Assembly (NCBI RefSeq): GCF_016056275.1
Contig: NZ_JAECZA010000012.1
Span: 124,001 to 188,000 of the forward strand
DNA: 64,000 bases
Direction of reading: 5' to 3'
Source of the DNA: Dendronalium phyllosphericum CENA369
Lineage (GTDB): Bacteria; Cyanobacteriota; Cyanobacteriia; Cyanobacteriales; Nostocaceae
Positions 18,201-27,300 of this stretch are shown piece after piece. How positions within the stretch are numbered: the stretch's first letter is position 1; each line of letters opens with the position of its first letter. The position numbers and the translations under genes are program-made. The notes beneath the pieces were generated by a model. The model was not told the DNA's origin and ran no database searches. It worked only from the letters and a program-made list of their open reading frames with translations.

Positions 18201-18461
18201 ACCACTATTGCTACTGCTCGAAGTCATGTATTTCATGCCTTCGACACCGTTAATCTGTCGTTCCAAAATTGTCGTAACTGTGTTTTCTACGACTTCGGCA
18301 CTAGCACCAACGTAGTTAGCAGTGACGTTAACTTGAGTCGGGCTGATTTCTGGATACTGCGTTGTGGGAAGTGTCGGAATACTGATTGCCCCCACGAGCA
18401 GAATGACTATGGCGCAGACACTGGTAAAAACAGGTCGCTTAATAAAGAAGTCAACAAACAT
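15285..18461 (-). CDS. RND efflux pump, HAE1 family inner-membrane subunit
   Basis: The 1058-residue protein is a full-length AcrB/MexB-type pump. It begins MFVDFFIKRPVFTSVCAIVILLVGAI-like (first helix, standard for the family). It has the proton-relay motif GLVVDDAIIVVENI near 402-415 and two large periplasmic loops between helices 1-2 and 7-8. HAE1 pumps expel hydrophobic or amphiphilic drugs from periplasm or membrane using the proton gradient. The gene follows its adaptor gene by 72 bp. No TolC-type outer-membrane channel gene is nearby. Specificity cannot be predicted. Confidence 0.95.
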   Translation of the reverse strand: MFVDFFIKRPVFTSVCAIVILLVGAISIPTLPTTQYPEISPTQVNVTANYVGASAEVVENTVTTILERQINGVEGMKYMTSSSSNSGSSTITVTFDASRNKDIAAVDVQNRVSLAEPQLPQPVQQTGVTVSKQSNDILLAIGLYSDNQKYSNVFLSNYADLYLIDALKRINGVGEARIFGERRYAMRLWLDPNRLASRSLTAQDVIDALNAQNLQVGAGQIGQQPSASDQMYQIDLRAVGRLTEVPEFEDLVIKASTDGSLIKLKDVGRAELGAENYNTFLRFRGQDGVGVGIFTTPGSNALNVAKAVKAEIAQLAQKFPPGMKYQVAFDTTLFVTASLSEVVKTLFEAIVLVVIVIYIFLQDWRTTLIPVIVIPLALIGTFAFVKVFGFSINTLTLFGLTLATGLVVDDAIIVVENISRLIEDEGMSPRQAASESMRELTGAVVATSLVLMAVFVPVAFFPGATGQIYKQFALTIAFSIAISTFLALTLSPSLSALLLRRGQKPRGWLGWLFGKFNNGVDWTRNKYERSLLRLNRFKGIVLLLFVVSLGLTGWLYTRVPSAFFPDEDQGYFITIIQGPEGTSLNYTSNVMSQVEKEILKLPEVVGTFAIGGFGFSGNSANNGAIFTTLKPWDERKEHSHSAQGIIANLQKKVSGITEARVLPVNPPAIRGLGSFGGFQFELQDRQGNNSLDTMVQLMGQLLGRANQSPELQKPVFSTFAANTPQLLIQVDRNRAEALQVSVQDVFNTLQSYLGSRYVNDFNLEQRTYRVYVQADAKFRSNPEDIGRLYVRSATNQMIPLSNLVKVTPTTGAQTINHYNLFRSIEITGSAAPGYSSGQAIEAMQRSAQQVLPQSFGYEWSGISAEEQSSGGLAPLIFGLGLVFVFLVLAAQYENYFDPLIIMLAVPLAILGALSAQSLRGLNNDIFCQVGLVMLIGLASKNAILIVEFANQLREQGLSITKAAVQAAEERLRPILMTSFAFILGILPLVNAEGAGAGSRQSLGTAVFGGMLVSTLLSLFIVPVLYILVNTIRDRLRPRRKPQLADSSHDGKVPSASHR

Positions 18462-18479
18462 AGGGTAATGGCAGTGGTT

Positions 18480-18520
18480 ATTGGGTACTGGGCATTGGGT
18501 ATTGGGTATCAGGTATCCTA
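18480..18520. repeat. Heptamer-type repeat (TTGGGTA)n between adaptor and pump genes
   Basis: Units ttgggtactgggcattgggtattgggta fill most of the 72-bp space between the two RND genes, directly upstream of the pump start codon on the minus strand. No Shine-Dalgarno motif is evident there. Confidence 0.8.
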
Positions 18521-18533
18521 ATCCCTGTCCCTA

Positions 18534-19850
18534 CTAAGACTCAGGATTGATGGGAACTCCATCTCTGAGATTCAATAATCCTGAGGTAATGATTTTTTCT
18601 CCTGGTTCTAATCCTTCCAGTACTTGGTAATTATTACCCGTGATATTGCCTAGCTTCACTGGCTTTTGCTTGGCTACTAGTTGAGACTTTCCATCTGATG
18701 ATTTCTGTGTAGCGGTAACGTAGACGAAATTTTCCCCAGCCACTCGCGCCACAGCAGTTGTTGGGATTAGTACACCTGGACGTTGACTAAATATGACTTT
18801 AGCCTGGACGTACCCATCTGCTTGTAACTGACCTCTAGCGTTATCGTATAGAGCGATTATCAATATTGTTTGATTGTTATTAGTCGCTGTCGGAGAAATA
18901 AAAGATACCCTGGTGGTAGCGATATTACGCCCTTGGGCATCCATTAACTGTACTAGCGTTCCTTTACGTACTTGGGATGCGCGTTCAAGTGGTACAGAGA
19001 TGTTTACTTCTAATGGTCGGTTTTGAGTGACACTTACTAACTGTGTGGAAGTATTGACAAAGTCGCCTATTTTAACCGGAAAGTCGCCAACTATGCCAGC
19101 AAAAGGAGCTGTAATTCTGTAGTACTGCAACTGGACTTTTTGCTGATTAGTATTAGCCAAGGCTTGTTGTACGGCTTTTTGTGCTTGGGAGACAGAAGCT
19201 TGCTGCGCTTTGATTTTGGCTTCGTTAGCATTATAAGCAGCTCTTGCTGTCGCTAGCTTATTTGCATACTGATCCCTAATTTGTACGGCTACGGCTCCTT
19301 GAGCAGCCAGATCGGCATAACGCTGGTAATCCTGCTGGTTCAATTTCAAATCTGCAAGGAAAGATTGTCTATCTGCTTCAAAGGATCTTAAATTAGCTTG
19401 GGCATTTGCTAGTTGCGATCGCGCCGCTTGTGCGGCAGCATCAATACTGTTAACTGCGGCTTGCTGTTCTCTTGGATCTATTTGAATAATTGGATCTCCC
19501 GTTTTAACCACAGTTCCCGACTTGACAAATATCTGAGTCACCTGACCTTCAATTCTCGGTTGCAAGGTAACTGAACGGCGCGACACTAGCCTACCGATAT
19601 ATATTCCGCTCTCTTCTATCTGACCCGCTTGTACTGTAGCTACCTTGACCGTTGCTGCTTGCGGTTGACTATTAGCAGTTGTCGGTGTTTTATGCGGAGC
19701 AAGCAAATACCAAGCGATCGCTCCTCCACCCCCTATAAGTAGTATTAAAGCTATCAATAACCGAAGCCACCGCCGTTTTTTCGGAGGTGGCTCGTATGAG
19801 GTTTGTGAAATACTGTCTCTAAACTCTGTTTGTGGCTCAGGGGATGTCAT
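18534..19850 (-). CDS. RND efflux periplasmic adaptor subunit (AcrA/MexA family)
   Basis: The 438-residue protein has one N-terminal membrane anchor (LRLLIALILLIGGGGAIAWYLL, about 28-49). A biotinyl-lipoyl half-motif and long coiled-coil hairpin follow (about 100-240, rich in Ala/Gln with many AQ repeats), then beta-barrel and membrane-proximal domains. VTLQPRIEGQVTQIFVKSGTVV near 91 is the classic adaptor motif. It bridges the inner-membrane pump to an outer-membrane channel. It is the first gene of a two-gene operon with the HAE1 pump. Confidence 0.93.
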   Translation of the reverse strand: MTSPEPQTEFRDSISQTSYEPPPKKRRWLRLLIALILLIGGGGAIAWYLLAPHKTPTTANSQPQAATVKVATVQAGQIEESGIYIGRLVSRRSVTLQPRIEGQVTQIFVKSGTVVKTGDPIIQIDPREQQAAVNSIDAAAQAARSQLANAQANLRSFEADRQSFLADLKLNQQDYQRYADLAAQGAVAVQIRDQYANKLATARAAYNANEAKIKAQQASVSQAQKAVQQALANTNQQKVQLQYYRITAPFAGIVGDFPVKIGDFVNTSTQLVSVTQNRPLEVNISVPLERASQVRKGTLVQLMDAQGRNIATTRVSFISPTATNNNQTILIIALYDNARGQLQADGYVQAKVIFSQRPGVLIPTTAVARVAGENFVYVTATQKSSDGKSQLVAKQKPVKLGNITGNNYQVLEGLEPGEKIITSGLLNLRDGVPINPES

Positions 19851-20339
19851 GGCTTACAAGCGACCTAAGAACAACTTAAAAAATTAACTAGTTAATAACA
19901 ACTGAATCAGGATTTTCAATTATAAATTACTGATTTAGTATGAAGTACTGCGACAAATTGTATGGTATTCATTCAGATAAATATACAGCCTCAGAGATTT
20001 TCTACAATCTACCCAAAGGTGAGTTGATGTAAATATAGTTTACAAATCAAGCGATACTATTGTCTTTTCAAATATTGCGTAAAATATTCTAATATTGCTA
20101 TTATTAAATATTTGTAATTAAGAAATACACAACAAACTTCATCGGCTATTGGGCTGACAAATTGCATCATTCACACTTTTCGCAAAAGCTTTCAGGGAAC
20201 TCCAAAAAAGAAATTATCCAATTTCTAAACTTGATTACGACTTTTTCTCCCCTGTTAAGAGTTCCCTGCGTTCAAAGCGATACAATATTTTTTTATGTAG
20301 TTCACTTTGTTATAACATGATACTTCTAACAATTTAGTA
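19851..20339. other. Intergenic region with a 75-bp palindromic element
   Basis: The sequence is AT-rich; the first part should carry the promoter of the RND operon. The only marked structure is the inverted-repeat element at 20194-20268. TGATACT and AGTATCA form a short hairpin overlapping the LysR stop near 20318-20342. No gene was found. Confidence 0.5.
20194..20268. repeat. 75-bp element with 9-bp inverted tips (CAGGGAACT...AGTTCCCTG)
   Basis: The tips are perfect inverted repeats. One end (gggaactccaaaaaagaaatta) recurs on the opposite strand at 8116-8147 and more weakly near 32493, which marks it as a dispersed family. Confidence 0.7.
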
Positions 20340-21284
20340 TCAGGGTAAATTATGTGCAGATGAGAGCAACATTTGCTCAAAAGCTTTGGATAGTGCTGTT
20401 TGAAACCGCTGCCGATGCTTTAACTTGAAAAAAGGTCGTACTATTTCTGCGATCGCACTACAGCCGTCTCTATTATCAATCACTTTAATTGCCCGTAAAG
20501 TCCCAAGTTGTATTTCTTTTTTAACCATCAACTCCGAAATTCCAATTGCACCTACACTATTCTCAATAGCTGCTTTTGTCATTTCTCCACTGTTAAAAAC
20601 TAAAATGACATTCAGTTCGCCCAGATTAATACCCCAATTTTGTAAGGCTTCTTCAAACCTTTGCTGAGTTCCAGAACCAGGTTCTCGCATTACCCAAGGA
20701 GTTTGAGTTAGTTGCGTTAACTCAATTTCTCCCCGCTCAAACCAAGGGTGAGTTTGACCGACAACAATTTCTAAGCGATCGCTTCCCACAATTTCGTACT
20801 CTAGAGTATTCTGAAGCGCTGGCTTAATATCTCCTTCCACCAAGCCCAAATCAAATTGTCCCATTGCTGTACCGATACAAATCTCTTCGGTATTAGCAAG
20901 AGTGCAGTCAATCTGGATATGAGGATATTGACTTTTAAACTTGCTAATTTTGCTTGGCAGCCAATAGTTACCAATTGTCAAACTCGATCCTAACTTCAAT
21001 TCGCCTCGTTGCAGATTATTCAATTCGCGCAATCCTCGTTCTGTCAAAGAGACTTGATCGAGAATTTTTTGGGCTTCCACTTGTAGTAACTTGCCAGCTT
21101 CCGCAATCTCAATATGGCGACCAATCCGATGGAACAGTTTTACTCCGTATTCTTGCTCTAAGTTGTGGATTGCTGCACTGACGGCAGGTTGGGTGATATA
21201 AAGCTCTTCCGCTGCACGGGTAAAGTGTAGATGTTCTGCCACGGTAATAAAGATTTTTAGCTGCTCAAGCGTCATCCCTGCCAT
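20340..21284 (-). CDS. LysR family transcriptional regulator
   Basis: The 314-residue protein starts MAGMTLEQLKIFITVAEHLHFTRAA-like, the standard LysR winged helix-turn-helix (about 4-65, including TQPAVSAAIHNLEQEYGVKLF). An effector-binding domain follows (about 90-300; GELKLGSSLTIGNYWLP and REPGSGTQQRFEEAL are conserved). It resembles the CysB/CmpR/YeiE branch, whose members sense small anions or metabolites. It is divergent from the CadD-type transporter gene, with 315 bp between, so that gene is the likely target. Palindromes in the shared region are listed separately. Confidence 0.93.
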   Translation of the reverse strand: MAGMTLEQLKIFITVAEHLHFTRAAEELYITQPAVSAAIHNLEQEYGVKLFHRIGRHIEIAEAGKLLQVEAQKILDQVSLTERGLRELNNLQRGELKLGSSLTIGNYWLPSKISKFKSQYPHIQIDCTLANTEEICIGTAMGQFDLGLVEGDIKPALQNTLEYEIVGSDRLEIVVGQTHPWFERGEIELTQLTQTPWVMREPGSGTQQRFEEALQNWGINLGELNVILVFNSGEMTKAAIENSVGAIGISELMVKKEIQLGTLRAIKVIDNRDGCSAIAEIVRPFFKLKHRQRFQTALSKAFEQMLLSSAHNLP

Positions 21285-21306
21285 TTAAAGTGTCCTAAAA
21301 AACTAG

Positions 21307-21343
21307 TGTCAAAATTTAATCACTTACATTTATCATTTTGACA
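21307..21343. promoter_or_regulatory. Candidate LysR operator: TGTCAAAAT...ATTTTGACA
   Basis: A perfect 9-bp inverted repeat with a 19-bp spacer lies 23-59 bp upstream of the lysR start, in the divergent region shared with the CadD-type gene. LysR proteins bind dyads in such positions, often repressing themselves. Assignment is by position and symmetry only. Confidence 0.4.
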
Positions 21344-21367
21344 AAAAAAAGCATTTGATTCTATCAA

Positions 21368-21380
21368 TTAGGTCGCCTAA
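21368..21380. promoter_or_regulatory. Second palindrome TTAGGTCGCCTAA
   Basis: A perfect 5-bp dyad with a 3-bp centre lies in the same divergent region. It may be another regulator contact or chance. Confidence 0.3.
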
Positions 21381-21599
21381 AGTATAAATCAAGCCTTCAG
21401 CACTCGGCCAAACGGCTAAGGCAGAGATTGTAAATTCCAATTAAGCGAAAAAGCGATCGCTCGCAAATACCTTCAGAGAGTTCTAAAAAACCTCTCCTCC
21501 AAGCTTTATTCAACACAACCAAGCACTTGACGCTATCCAGGTGTCTGCGGTAAAGGCTTTGCATAACAGCGATCGCAAAGGCAATTAAAGGAGATAAAT

Positions 21600-22271
21600 A
21601 TGAATAGTTGGTTGATTAGTACAATAATTATTGGGATTTCTGCTGCTTTTGCCACCACATTTGACGACAATTTATATTTGACAGCTTTTTTTGGAAAAGT
21701 CAACCGCACTTTTCGAGCTAGACATATTGTTCTCGGTGAATTTGTTGGATTCACTGCATTAGTAATGGCTAGTCTCCCTGGCTTTTTAGGCGGTCTAATT
21801 CTTCCAGAAGCTTGGATTGGATTGCTGGGATTCTTACCAATCGCTATTGGGATTAGTCATCTCTTAAGTAAAGAAGAAGAAACAGCAGTGCAAACTGTCT
21901 CAGTTGACGTAACTCCTGCTAAATCTCAGCTCCGCAAAAGATCGCTCTTGGCAACTCTGCGCGATCCCCAAACCTATCGCGTTTCCGCAGTCACCATTGC
22001 CAATGGAGGAAACAACATCGGAATTTACGTACCGTTGTTTGCTAGTAGCAATCTCCCAAGCTTAGGGGTAATTTTGTGTGTTTGCTATATGACTGTTGGA
22101 GTCTGGTGCTTCCTTTCTTACAACTTAACTCGTAATCCTCTCATGGCTCCTGTTCTGGCTCGCTATGGTCGCAAAGTCTTCCCTTTTGTGTTGATCTGGG
22201 TAGGATTCTCCATTCTCATGAAAAGTGGCTCATTTCAACTTTTACCTAGTCTGGCAATGTTTTCCCATTAA
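21600..22271 (+). CDS. Cadmium resistance transporter (CadD) family membrane protein
   Basis: The 223-residue protein has about five to six hydrophobic segments and matches the CadD/LysE-like fold. Characteristic stretches are FATTFDDNLYLTAFFGKV near 17-34, LLGFLPIAIGISHLL near 79-93 and ANGGNNIGIYVPLFA near 134-148. A strong Shine-Dalgarno sequence (AAAGGAGA) lies 6 bases before the ATG. CadD proteins export or bind cadmium in Gram-positive bacteria; cyanobacterial members are mostly unstudied. The divergent LysR gene suggests ligand-controlled expression, unlike the ArsR-type control usual for cadmium systems, so the substrate may differ. Confidence 0.85.
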   Translation: MNSWLISTIIIGISAAFATTFDDNLYLTAFFGKVNRTFRARHIVLGEFVGFTALVMASLPGFLGGLILPEAWIGLLGFLPIAIGISHLLSKEEETAVQTVSVDVTPAKSQLRKRSLLATLRDPQTYRVSAVTIANGGNNIGIYVPLFASSNLPSLGVILCVCYMTVGVWCFLSYNLTRNPLMAPVLARYGRKVFPFVLIWVGFSILMKSGSFQLLPSLAMFSH

Positions 22272-22766
22272 GCGAATCGGCTGATACCAATATAGGATTA
22301 GAGATTGAAAGTTTTTCTAAAAATACTATTGTAAAAATCTTAAATAATACTACCTATCCTGATTGGTATCTTGCAAATAATCAATGTTGATATAGTTATT
22401 GTGCCATTAATCAATTTCACAAAGTAAATATTTTGAATTTTTCGCAACTCATATATCATTTTGTATTTATCCTTAATAGTTAATAATAAAAAATAAATTT
22501 TGCCATCAAATTTTATACTAAGTTATTTAGATATTCATTTTAACTAATTTAAAAATCAACAAATTTTTCTAAAACCTCTGAAATTTATATTTTGGCTGGT
22601 TTTTGGAATATTAACTATACTTAATTTTTTAAAAAAAATGAACAAACGTATTAAGTATAAGTCGGTAATAAAACTATCTCAGTGGATAGAAATTATCTGG
22701 AGAGAGATTTGCTATTACCTTGGTATTATTTTGAGAGAGGCTTCATCGGGAATAAGGGTGTTATTG
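22272..22766. other. AT-rich intergenic region with an inverted-repeat element
   Basis: It contains the ATACCAAT-tipped element at 22283-22370. The rest is very AT-rich with no strong motif. An in-frame ATG at 22638 would extend the next protein by 43 residues (MNKRIKYKSVIKL...), but it has no ribosome-binding site. Confidence 0.5.
22283..22370. repeat. 88-bp element with ATACCAAT inverted tips
   Basis: Left tip gataccaatataggat and right tip (reverse complement) gataccaatcaggatag form an imperfect terminal inverted repeat. The tips resemble those of the elements at 54762-54819 and one end of the 111-bp repeat (ataccaattct). Confidence 0.65.
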
Positions 22767-23192
22767 ATGCAGTTGTTAAAACCTACAGAAGAAGATAAGG
22801 ATAAGAAAAAGTCAGGACGATTGAATCCGTCACGAATACGAGATCACTTAGCTAATGAGCGCACTTACCTCGCTTGGATGCGAACTGCGATCGCTCTTTT
22901 AGGTTTTGGTGTCGTTATTGTACGTCTACGTGCCTTCCAAGTACCCCTAGTACCTCGTCCTGGCACTGGCTGGAAGTTAGGCTTAGTCTTCTCACTAGTG
23001 GGTTTGATTACAGTGTGGCTCTCAACGGCACACTATTTCGCCGTTCGCCGTGATATTGAAGAAGACACCTATGAACCTACAGACCGTTGGGTACTCTTGT
23101 TCAGTCTCGCCATCATGATTCTGGGTGCTGGGGTAGTTTATTTTGTCTTTACGAGTCCTTTAGACCCATTAAGTCCAGTGATACCTGAGTAA
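22767..23192 (+). CDS. DUF202 (YidH) family inner-membrane protein
   Basis: I choose ATG at 22767 (MQLLKPTEEDK) because AGGG lies 8 bases upstream and DUF202 proteins are short. The 141-residue product has the family signature RDHLANERTYLAWMRTAIALLGFG near residues 25-48, then two more membrane segments (LVFSLVGLITVWL and VLLFSLAIMILGAGVVYFVF). Function is unknown. A terminator follows at 23266-23296. Confidence 0.85.
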   Translation: MQLLKPTEEDKDKKKSGRLNPSRIRDHLANERTYLAWMRTAIALLGFGVVIVRLRAFQVPLVPRPGTGWKLGLVFSLVGLITVWLSTAHYFAVRRDIEEDTYEPTDRWVLLFSLAIMILGAGVVYFVFTSPLDPLSPVIPE

Positions 23193-23265
23193 TTTTTGGC
23201 TCATAGTTATTATTTATTAACCCAAAGTTACCGTAAAACTTATTATGTAACAAGATAAAAATTTT

Positions 23266-23296
23266 ACCCTCTTTGATGTACTCTCAGAGGGTTTTT
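23266..23296 (+). terminator. Rho-independent terminator of the DUF202 gene
   Basis: The stem ACCCTCT/AGAGGGT with a 13-base loop is followed by TTTT, 73 bp past the stop. Confidence 0.75.
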
Positions 23297-23368
23297 CGCA
23301 ATTCATCTGTCTGAGAGATACAAGTTCAAACAAAACGAAAGTAGTTATCGTTAAGACTTAGACCTGTA

Positions 23369-23479
23369 ATACCGTTTCTTTATGAGGCTGCGCTAAATTT
23401 CTTTAGCTGTTTCTTTGTGTACTTTGCGTCCTTTGCGGTTCGTTATATCATTCAGCGCATCTTCACACAGAATTGGTAT
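23369..23479 (-). repeat. 111-bp dispersed element, copy B
   Basis: The reverse complement of this stretch is base-for-base the same as 3017-3127. Flanking sequences differ immediately outside, which sets the borders at ATACC and GGTAT. Confidence 0.85.
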
Positions 23480-23614
23480 AACTCCTCTTACAACAGCAAT
23501 GAGTACGCCTATTTCTAGAATAATAGACAGCAGGGAACAAGGTTAAAAATCTTTCGGTATATGGCTTTGTTCTTAAAATTTGTACCTTATTCACCTGCAA
23601 TCTGCTGTATATAC

Positions 23615-24283
23615 TTATGCGTTGTGGTAAATTTTCAAAACATGTTTTCTTTTTAACATAACTCCAAACCCGCCTGCCAAAATAGAACCGAGTGTAGTTA
23701 AAGGTTCGGGGACTGGTTGACCGTTGTTTGTCAGTGAAGCATTTGTTACCGACAATGTTGAAGAGCCAATGCTATCAATTACATCGATAACACCGATGCC
23801 TACGTTATAAGTGCCGGCTGTTGCGAAGGTATAGCTAAAAGAAGAATTTGCGGTTAGAGGAATAACTGAGTTGCTAACCGTCACAAAAGCGCGATCGCTA
23901 GAGAAAGTATCGTAGGTTAACAAGGAATAGTCGAAACTGATAACATCTCCAGCCAGAACATTAAAAGCTTTCTTGATGGCAGAACCTTCGGTAGCATCAA
24001 GACCGAGGTCTCCTGAGTTGAGACCTAAAAAAGTTTCTAAGGAGTTAATGTAAGTTGGATCGTTACCTGAGACATTGTAGTTAGAAGCATCATCACTACC
24101 ATCAGCGAAGGCATTTGTGAGAGTCGCTTGATTTGGAACTGTGACAACATCACCTGACTTGTCCCAACTGCTCAAATCAATGCTGGCAGCAAAAGAGGGG
24201 GAAATAACAGTAAAGCCGCTTAAGCCAAATAAGCTGAAGACTATAGCCTTGTGAATTTTTTGTTTGATAGTTGTAGCCAACAT
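23615..24283 (-). CDS. PEP-CTERM sorting domain protein
   Basis: The 222-residue protein has an N-terminal signal peptide (KAIVFSLFGLSGFTVISPSFA, about 13-33). A PEP-CTERM tail, VPEPLTTLGSILAGGFGVMLKRK, lies near residues 191-213: the PEP motif, a hydrophobic stretch and basic residues. Such proteins are exported, cut and anchored by exosortase, and often end up on the cell surface or in the sheath. The middle is a beta-rich domain of unknown role. GGAG lies 6 bases before the ATG. It is downstream of the large secreted protein gene on the same strand, 93 bp apart. Confidence 0.9.
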   Translation of the reverse strand: MLATTIKQKIHKAIVFSLFGLSGFTVISPSFAASIDLSSWDKSGDVVTVPNQATLTNAFADGSDDASNYNVSGNDPTYINSLETFLGLNSGDLGLDATEGSAIKKAFNVLAGDVISFDYSLLTYDTFSSDRAFVTVSNSVIPLTANSSFSYTFATAGTYNVGIGVIDVIDSIGSSTLSVTNASLTNNGQPVPEPLTTLGSILAGGFGVMLKRKHVLKIYHNA

Positions 24284-24376
24284 ATTAAACTCCTACAGTT
24301 AAATTAGAACAGGTTGTGTGTAGATATAAGTCTTTTTATCCCCTCCAAGTTTTGCTCTGGAGAGTAAAGAAAAGCC

Positions 24377-27300
24377 CTAAAATACGAAGTTGCTGGGGCT
24401 ATTAAGGGTATCTGGATTTGTTAATTTCACTGTGATAAAAGGTCTGAAGATGTCACCAGTAGCGAGTCCATCAGTGTCAATTTGCACGCTGAAGTTATTT
24501 GCACTAGTACCCTGTACAACTTTCACATAGCCATCAGCTATGGCATTAGTGCCGTTGTAGCCTCCCGTGACTAGGCTATCGAGCAGTTGAGTCAAGACAA
24601 TATTATCTTTGCCAACTTCAAAATCAGTAATTGTGTCCCCGCGATCGCGGATGTTAGTGTAGACAAATTGGTCATTACCGCCTCCGCTTGTAAGTTTATC
24701 CGCACCTTGTAAGCCGATGATGCGGTCATTGCTGGAGGTGCCAGTAAGTTCGTCACGTCCTGATGTACCCGTGATTTCAGCTTCATTAACAACATCTAAG
24801 ATAACTGAAGTGAAATCATCCTCATTGGGATTATTGTTATTAGGAGTAGAATCAGGATCTCCCTCATCAACAGCAATCACTTCAGCAGTGTTGGTGATAG
24901 ATTGTCCTGAGCTAACGTTTGCAGTAATTTTGAGGCTAACATCTTCATTAGGTGGCATATTCCCGACAGTCCATATCCCTGTATTGCTGTCGTAGCTTCC
25001 TAAATCTGCGGACGCAGAAACAAAACTTAATGCTCCTGGTAAAATATCTTGTACTTTGATAACAGTAGCTGTGCCAGGGCCTTTATTAGTCAAGGTTAAG
25101 GTTAAGGTAACTTGATCTCCTATGCGAGGATTAGAATTACTAACTATTTGAGTTAATTCGAGGTCTGCATTAGGAGGCGTTATTGAATTGACAGTTTTTG
25201 TGCTGACCAGAAAATTGTTAGATAGGTTGTAATCATATTCACTGCTAGTAACGTTAGTTTTACTTAAAAGGTAACCTGAAGAGAAAGTGCCAAGAGTCAA
25301 ATTCACTGTTGCACTTTCTCCACTATTGAGAGTTCCTAAGTTAGCTGTCACAACACTATTGTTCACGCTAACAGGATTTGTATTGCCAGTGTTGATGAAA
25401 CCCGAACCGATGAAAGTACCAGGGTTAGCTGAACTTAAACCTGTATCGAAAGCTTGGGAAATTGTATCGTTAGGTTCACTTAAAGTAACTTGATTACTAA
25501 AATTACCACTGCCGACGCTAACATTAAGTGTGTAAGTGCCAGAAGTATAACCATATCCAGTGGGCGAACCTGTAAAGGGATCGTAGTAGAAATCATAGTA
25601 GCTGCTTACCCCAACATAATAAGTTTGAGCAGAACTAGCAGTGAAGTCTATATAAGAGTCTGTTGAAAAGCTTTCACCAGGAGCCGGATTGTTATCACTT
25701 ACAGCGACTTGATTTCCAGAAGAGTCAAATAGTCGTAAAGCTGAGTCTAATCCAGAGCCAAATTCATTAGCATCAAGATCGATGGTGACTTGATCGCCTG
25801 AATTCAATTGAAACTTAAGGAAATCTAAATAGTTTAGAGGACGAGGGGGAACTATGGTTGTTGCTGAGACAACATTAACCCCAGATGGCAAATTTTCGGT
25901 AAGGGTTACATTGTTTGCCGTACTAGGGCCGTTATTAGTAACAGTCAGAGTATAAGTGTACTGCTCACCTAGATCGACTGCTCCTGTACTATCAGTTCTC
26001 GTTAATGACAGGTCACTGCCAACCGCATTAGTAGGCGTAAGAGATAAATTGTAGTTAGTGTCACCTTCATACTGATCTACCCGAACATAGTAAGTCCCTG
26101 CTGCTAAAGCACTAATATCGATAACTTCAGCATCAGATCCTTCCAACTCAGAGGTACTAATGATTTCATTAGAGTCAATTGTTCCATCATTGTTGCTATC
26201 TTGAGCAAGTTCTAGGTCAGCATCCGCAGCTAGACCATTGAGTTCTATTCTTAACCCACTGACATTAGCAAGACTAAAACGATAAAAATCTTCAGGATCG
26301 ACATTGCCGACAAAATCACTAAAATTGGATGCGCTATTGAGAGAGCCAATATTTAAAGCTGTGCTTGGCGTACTTCCTGCTTGATCTGGCGGGATGATTG
26401 CTGTCGTTGCTGATAGGTTGAGGTTGTAGTCTGTATTGCCACTGTTGCGAGAGAGCCAGACATAGTAAGTTCCCGCCACTAACCCATTGATATTAATTGC
26501 TTCTGGTTCATTACTCTCAGCGTCTGATACGGCAATTATTTCATCGAAGTCAATGACTCCATTATTGTTAATATCTTGCCCCAGAGTAGCAACTAAATCT
26601 CCTTGATCTAATCCACTAACTTCCAGACTAAAATCGCTTACGGTAGTAATTTTAAAGCGATAGTAGTCATCTGGATCGACTTTACCAATAAAATCAGTCC
26701 GGGTTAAACTGCCACTGAGGATTCCTAAATCCTGAGCATTATTAGGAGTATTACCCGCATTGTCTGGGGGAACTGGCAACGGGGGAACAGTTAAAGTCAG
26801 GTTGTAATTGGTGTCTCCACTTTTTTGAAATACTCGTAGATAATATATCCCTTCATCAAGATTAGGTAGGTTAATAGTTTCAGATTCGTTGCCTGATTTT
26901 GTTGAACTTGCAATTACTTCACCATTTTGACGAATACCATCTTCACTAAAGTCTTGAAATAGTTCAACATCTACATCCCCAGATAACCCATCTAGTAAGA
27001 GATTAAAATCTCTCGGAGTAGTAAAATAGCCTTCTTCACCTTGCAGACTTCCGATAACAAAATTATAATATTGCTCTGTATTGGTTGTATTAATACTACC
27101 AGATAGATATTGGCTGTTTTCTAAATTGCCAATATCTATAATGTTAGGAAAGGCATTCGTTTCAATAATGTTTGTGAAAAATGGACTAGCAATATTAAGA
27201 GAATTACTACTTACAGAAAATCCATTAAATGGTAGACTTTGATTTATTGATGGAGAACTCTGGGGAATAGGAATTTCAAAATGGATATGATCGAAATGAG

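Larger units (their letters stand above)
23193..23614. other. Intergenic region with terminator and 111-bp repeat copy B
   Basis: It holds the terminator at 23266-23296 and the second, inverted copy of the 111-bp element at 23369-23479. No gene was found. Confidence 0.6.

Noticed and set aside
22638-22766. N-terminal extension of the DUF202 protein from ATG at 22638
   Set aside because: No Shine-Dalgarno motif there, and the product would exceed the usual family length; ATG at 22767 has AGGG upstream. The extension cannot be fully excluded.
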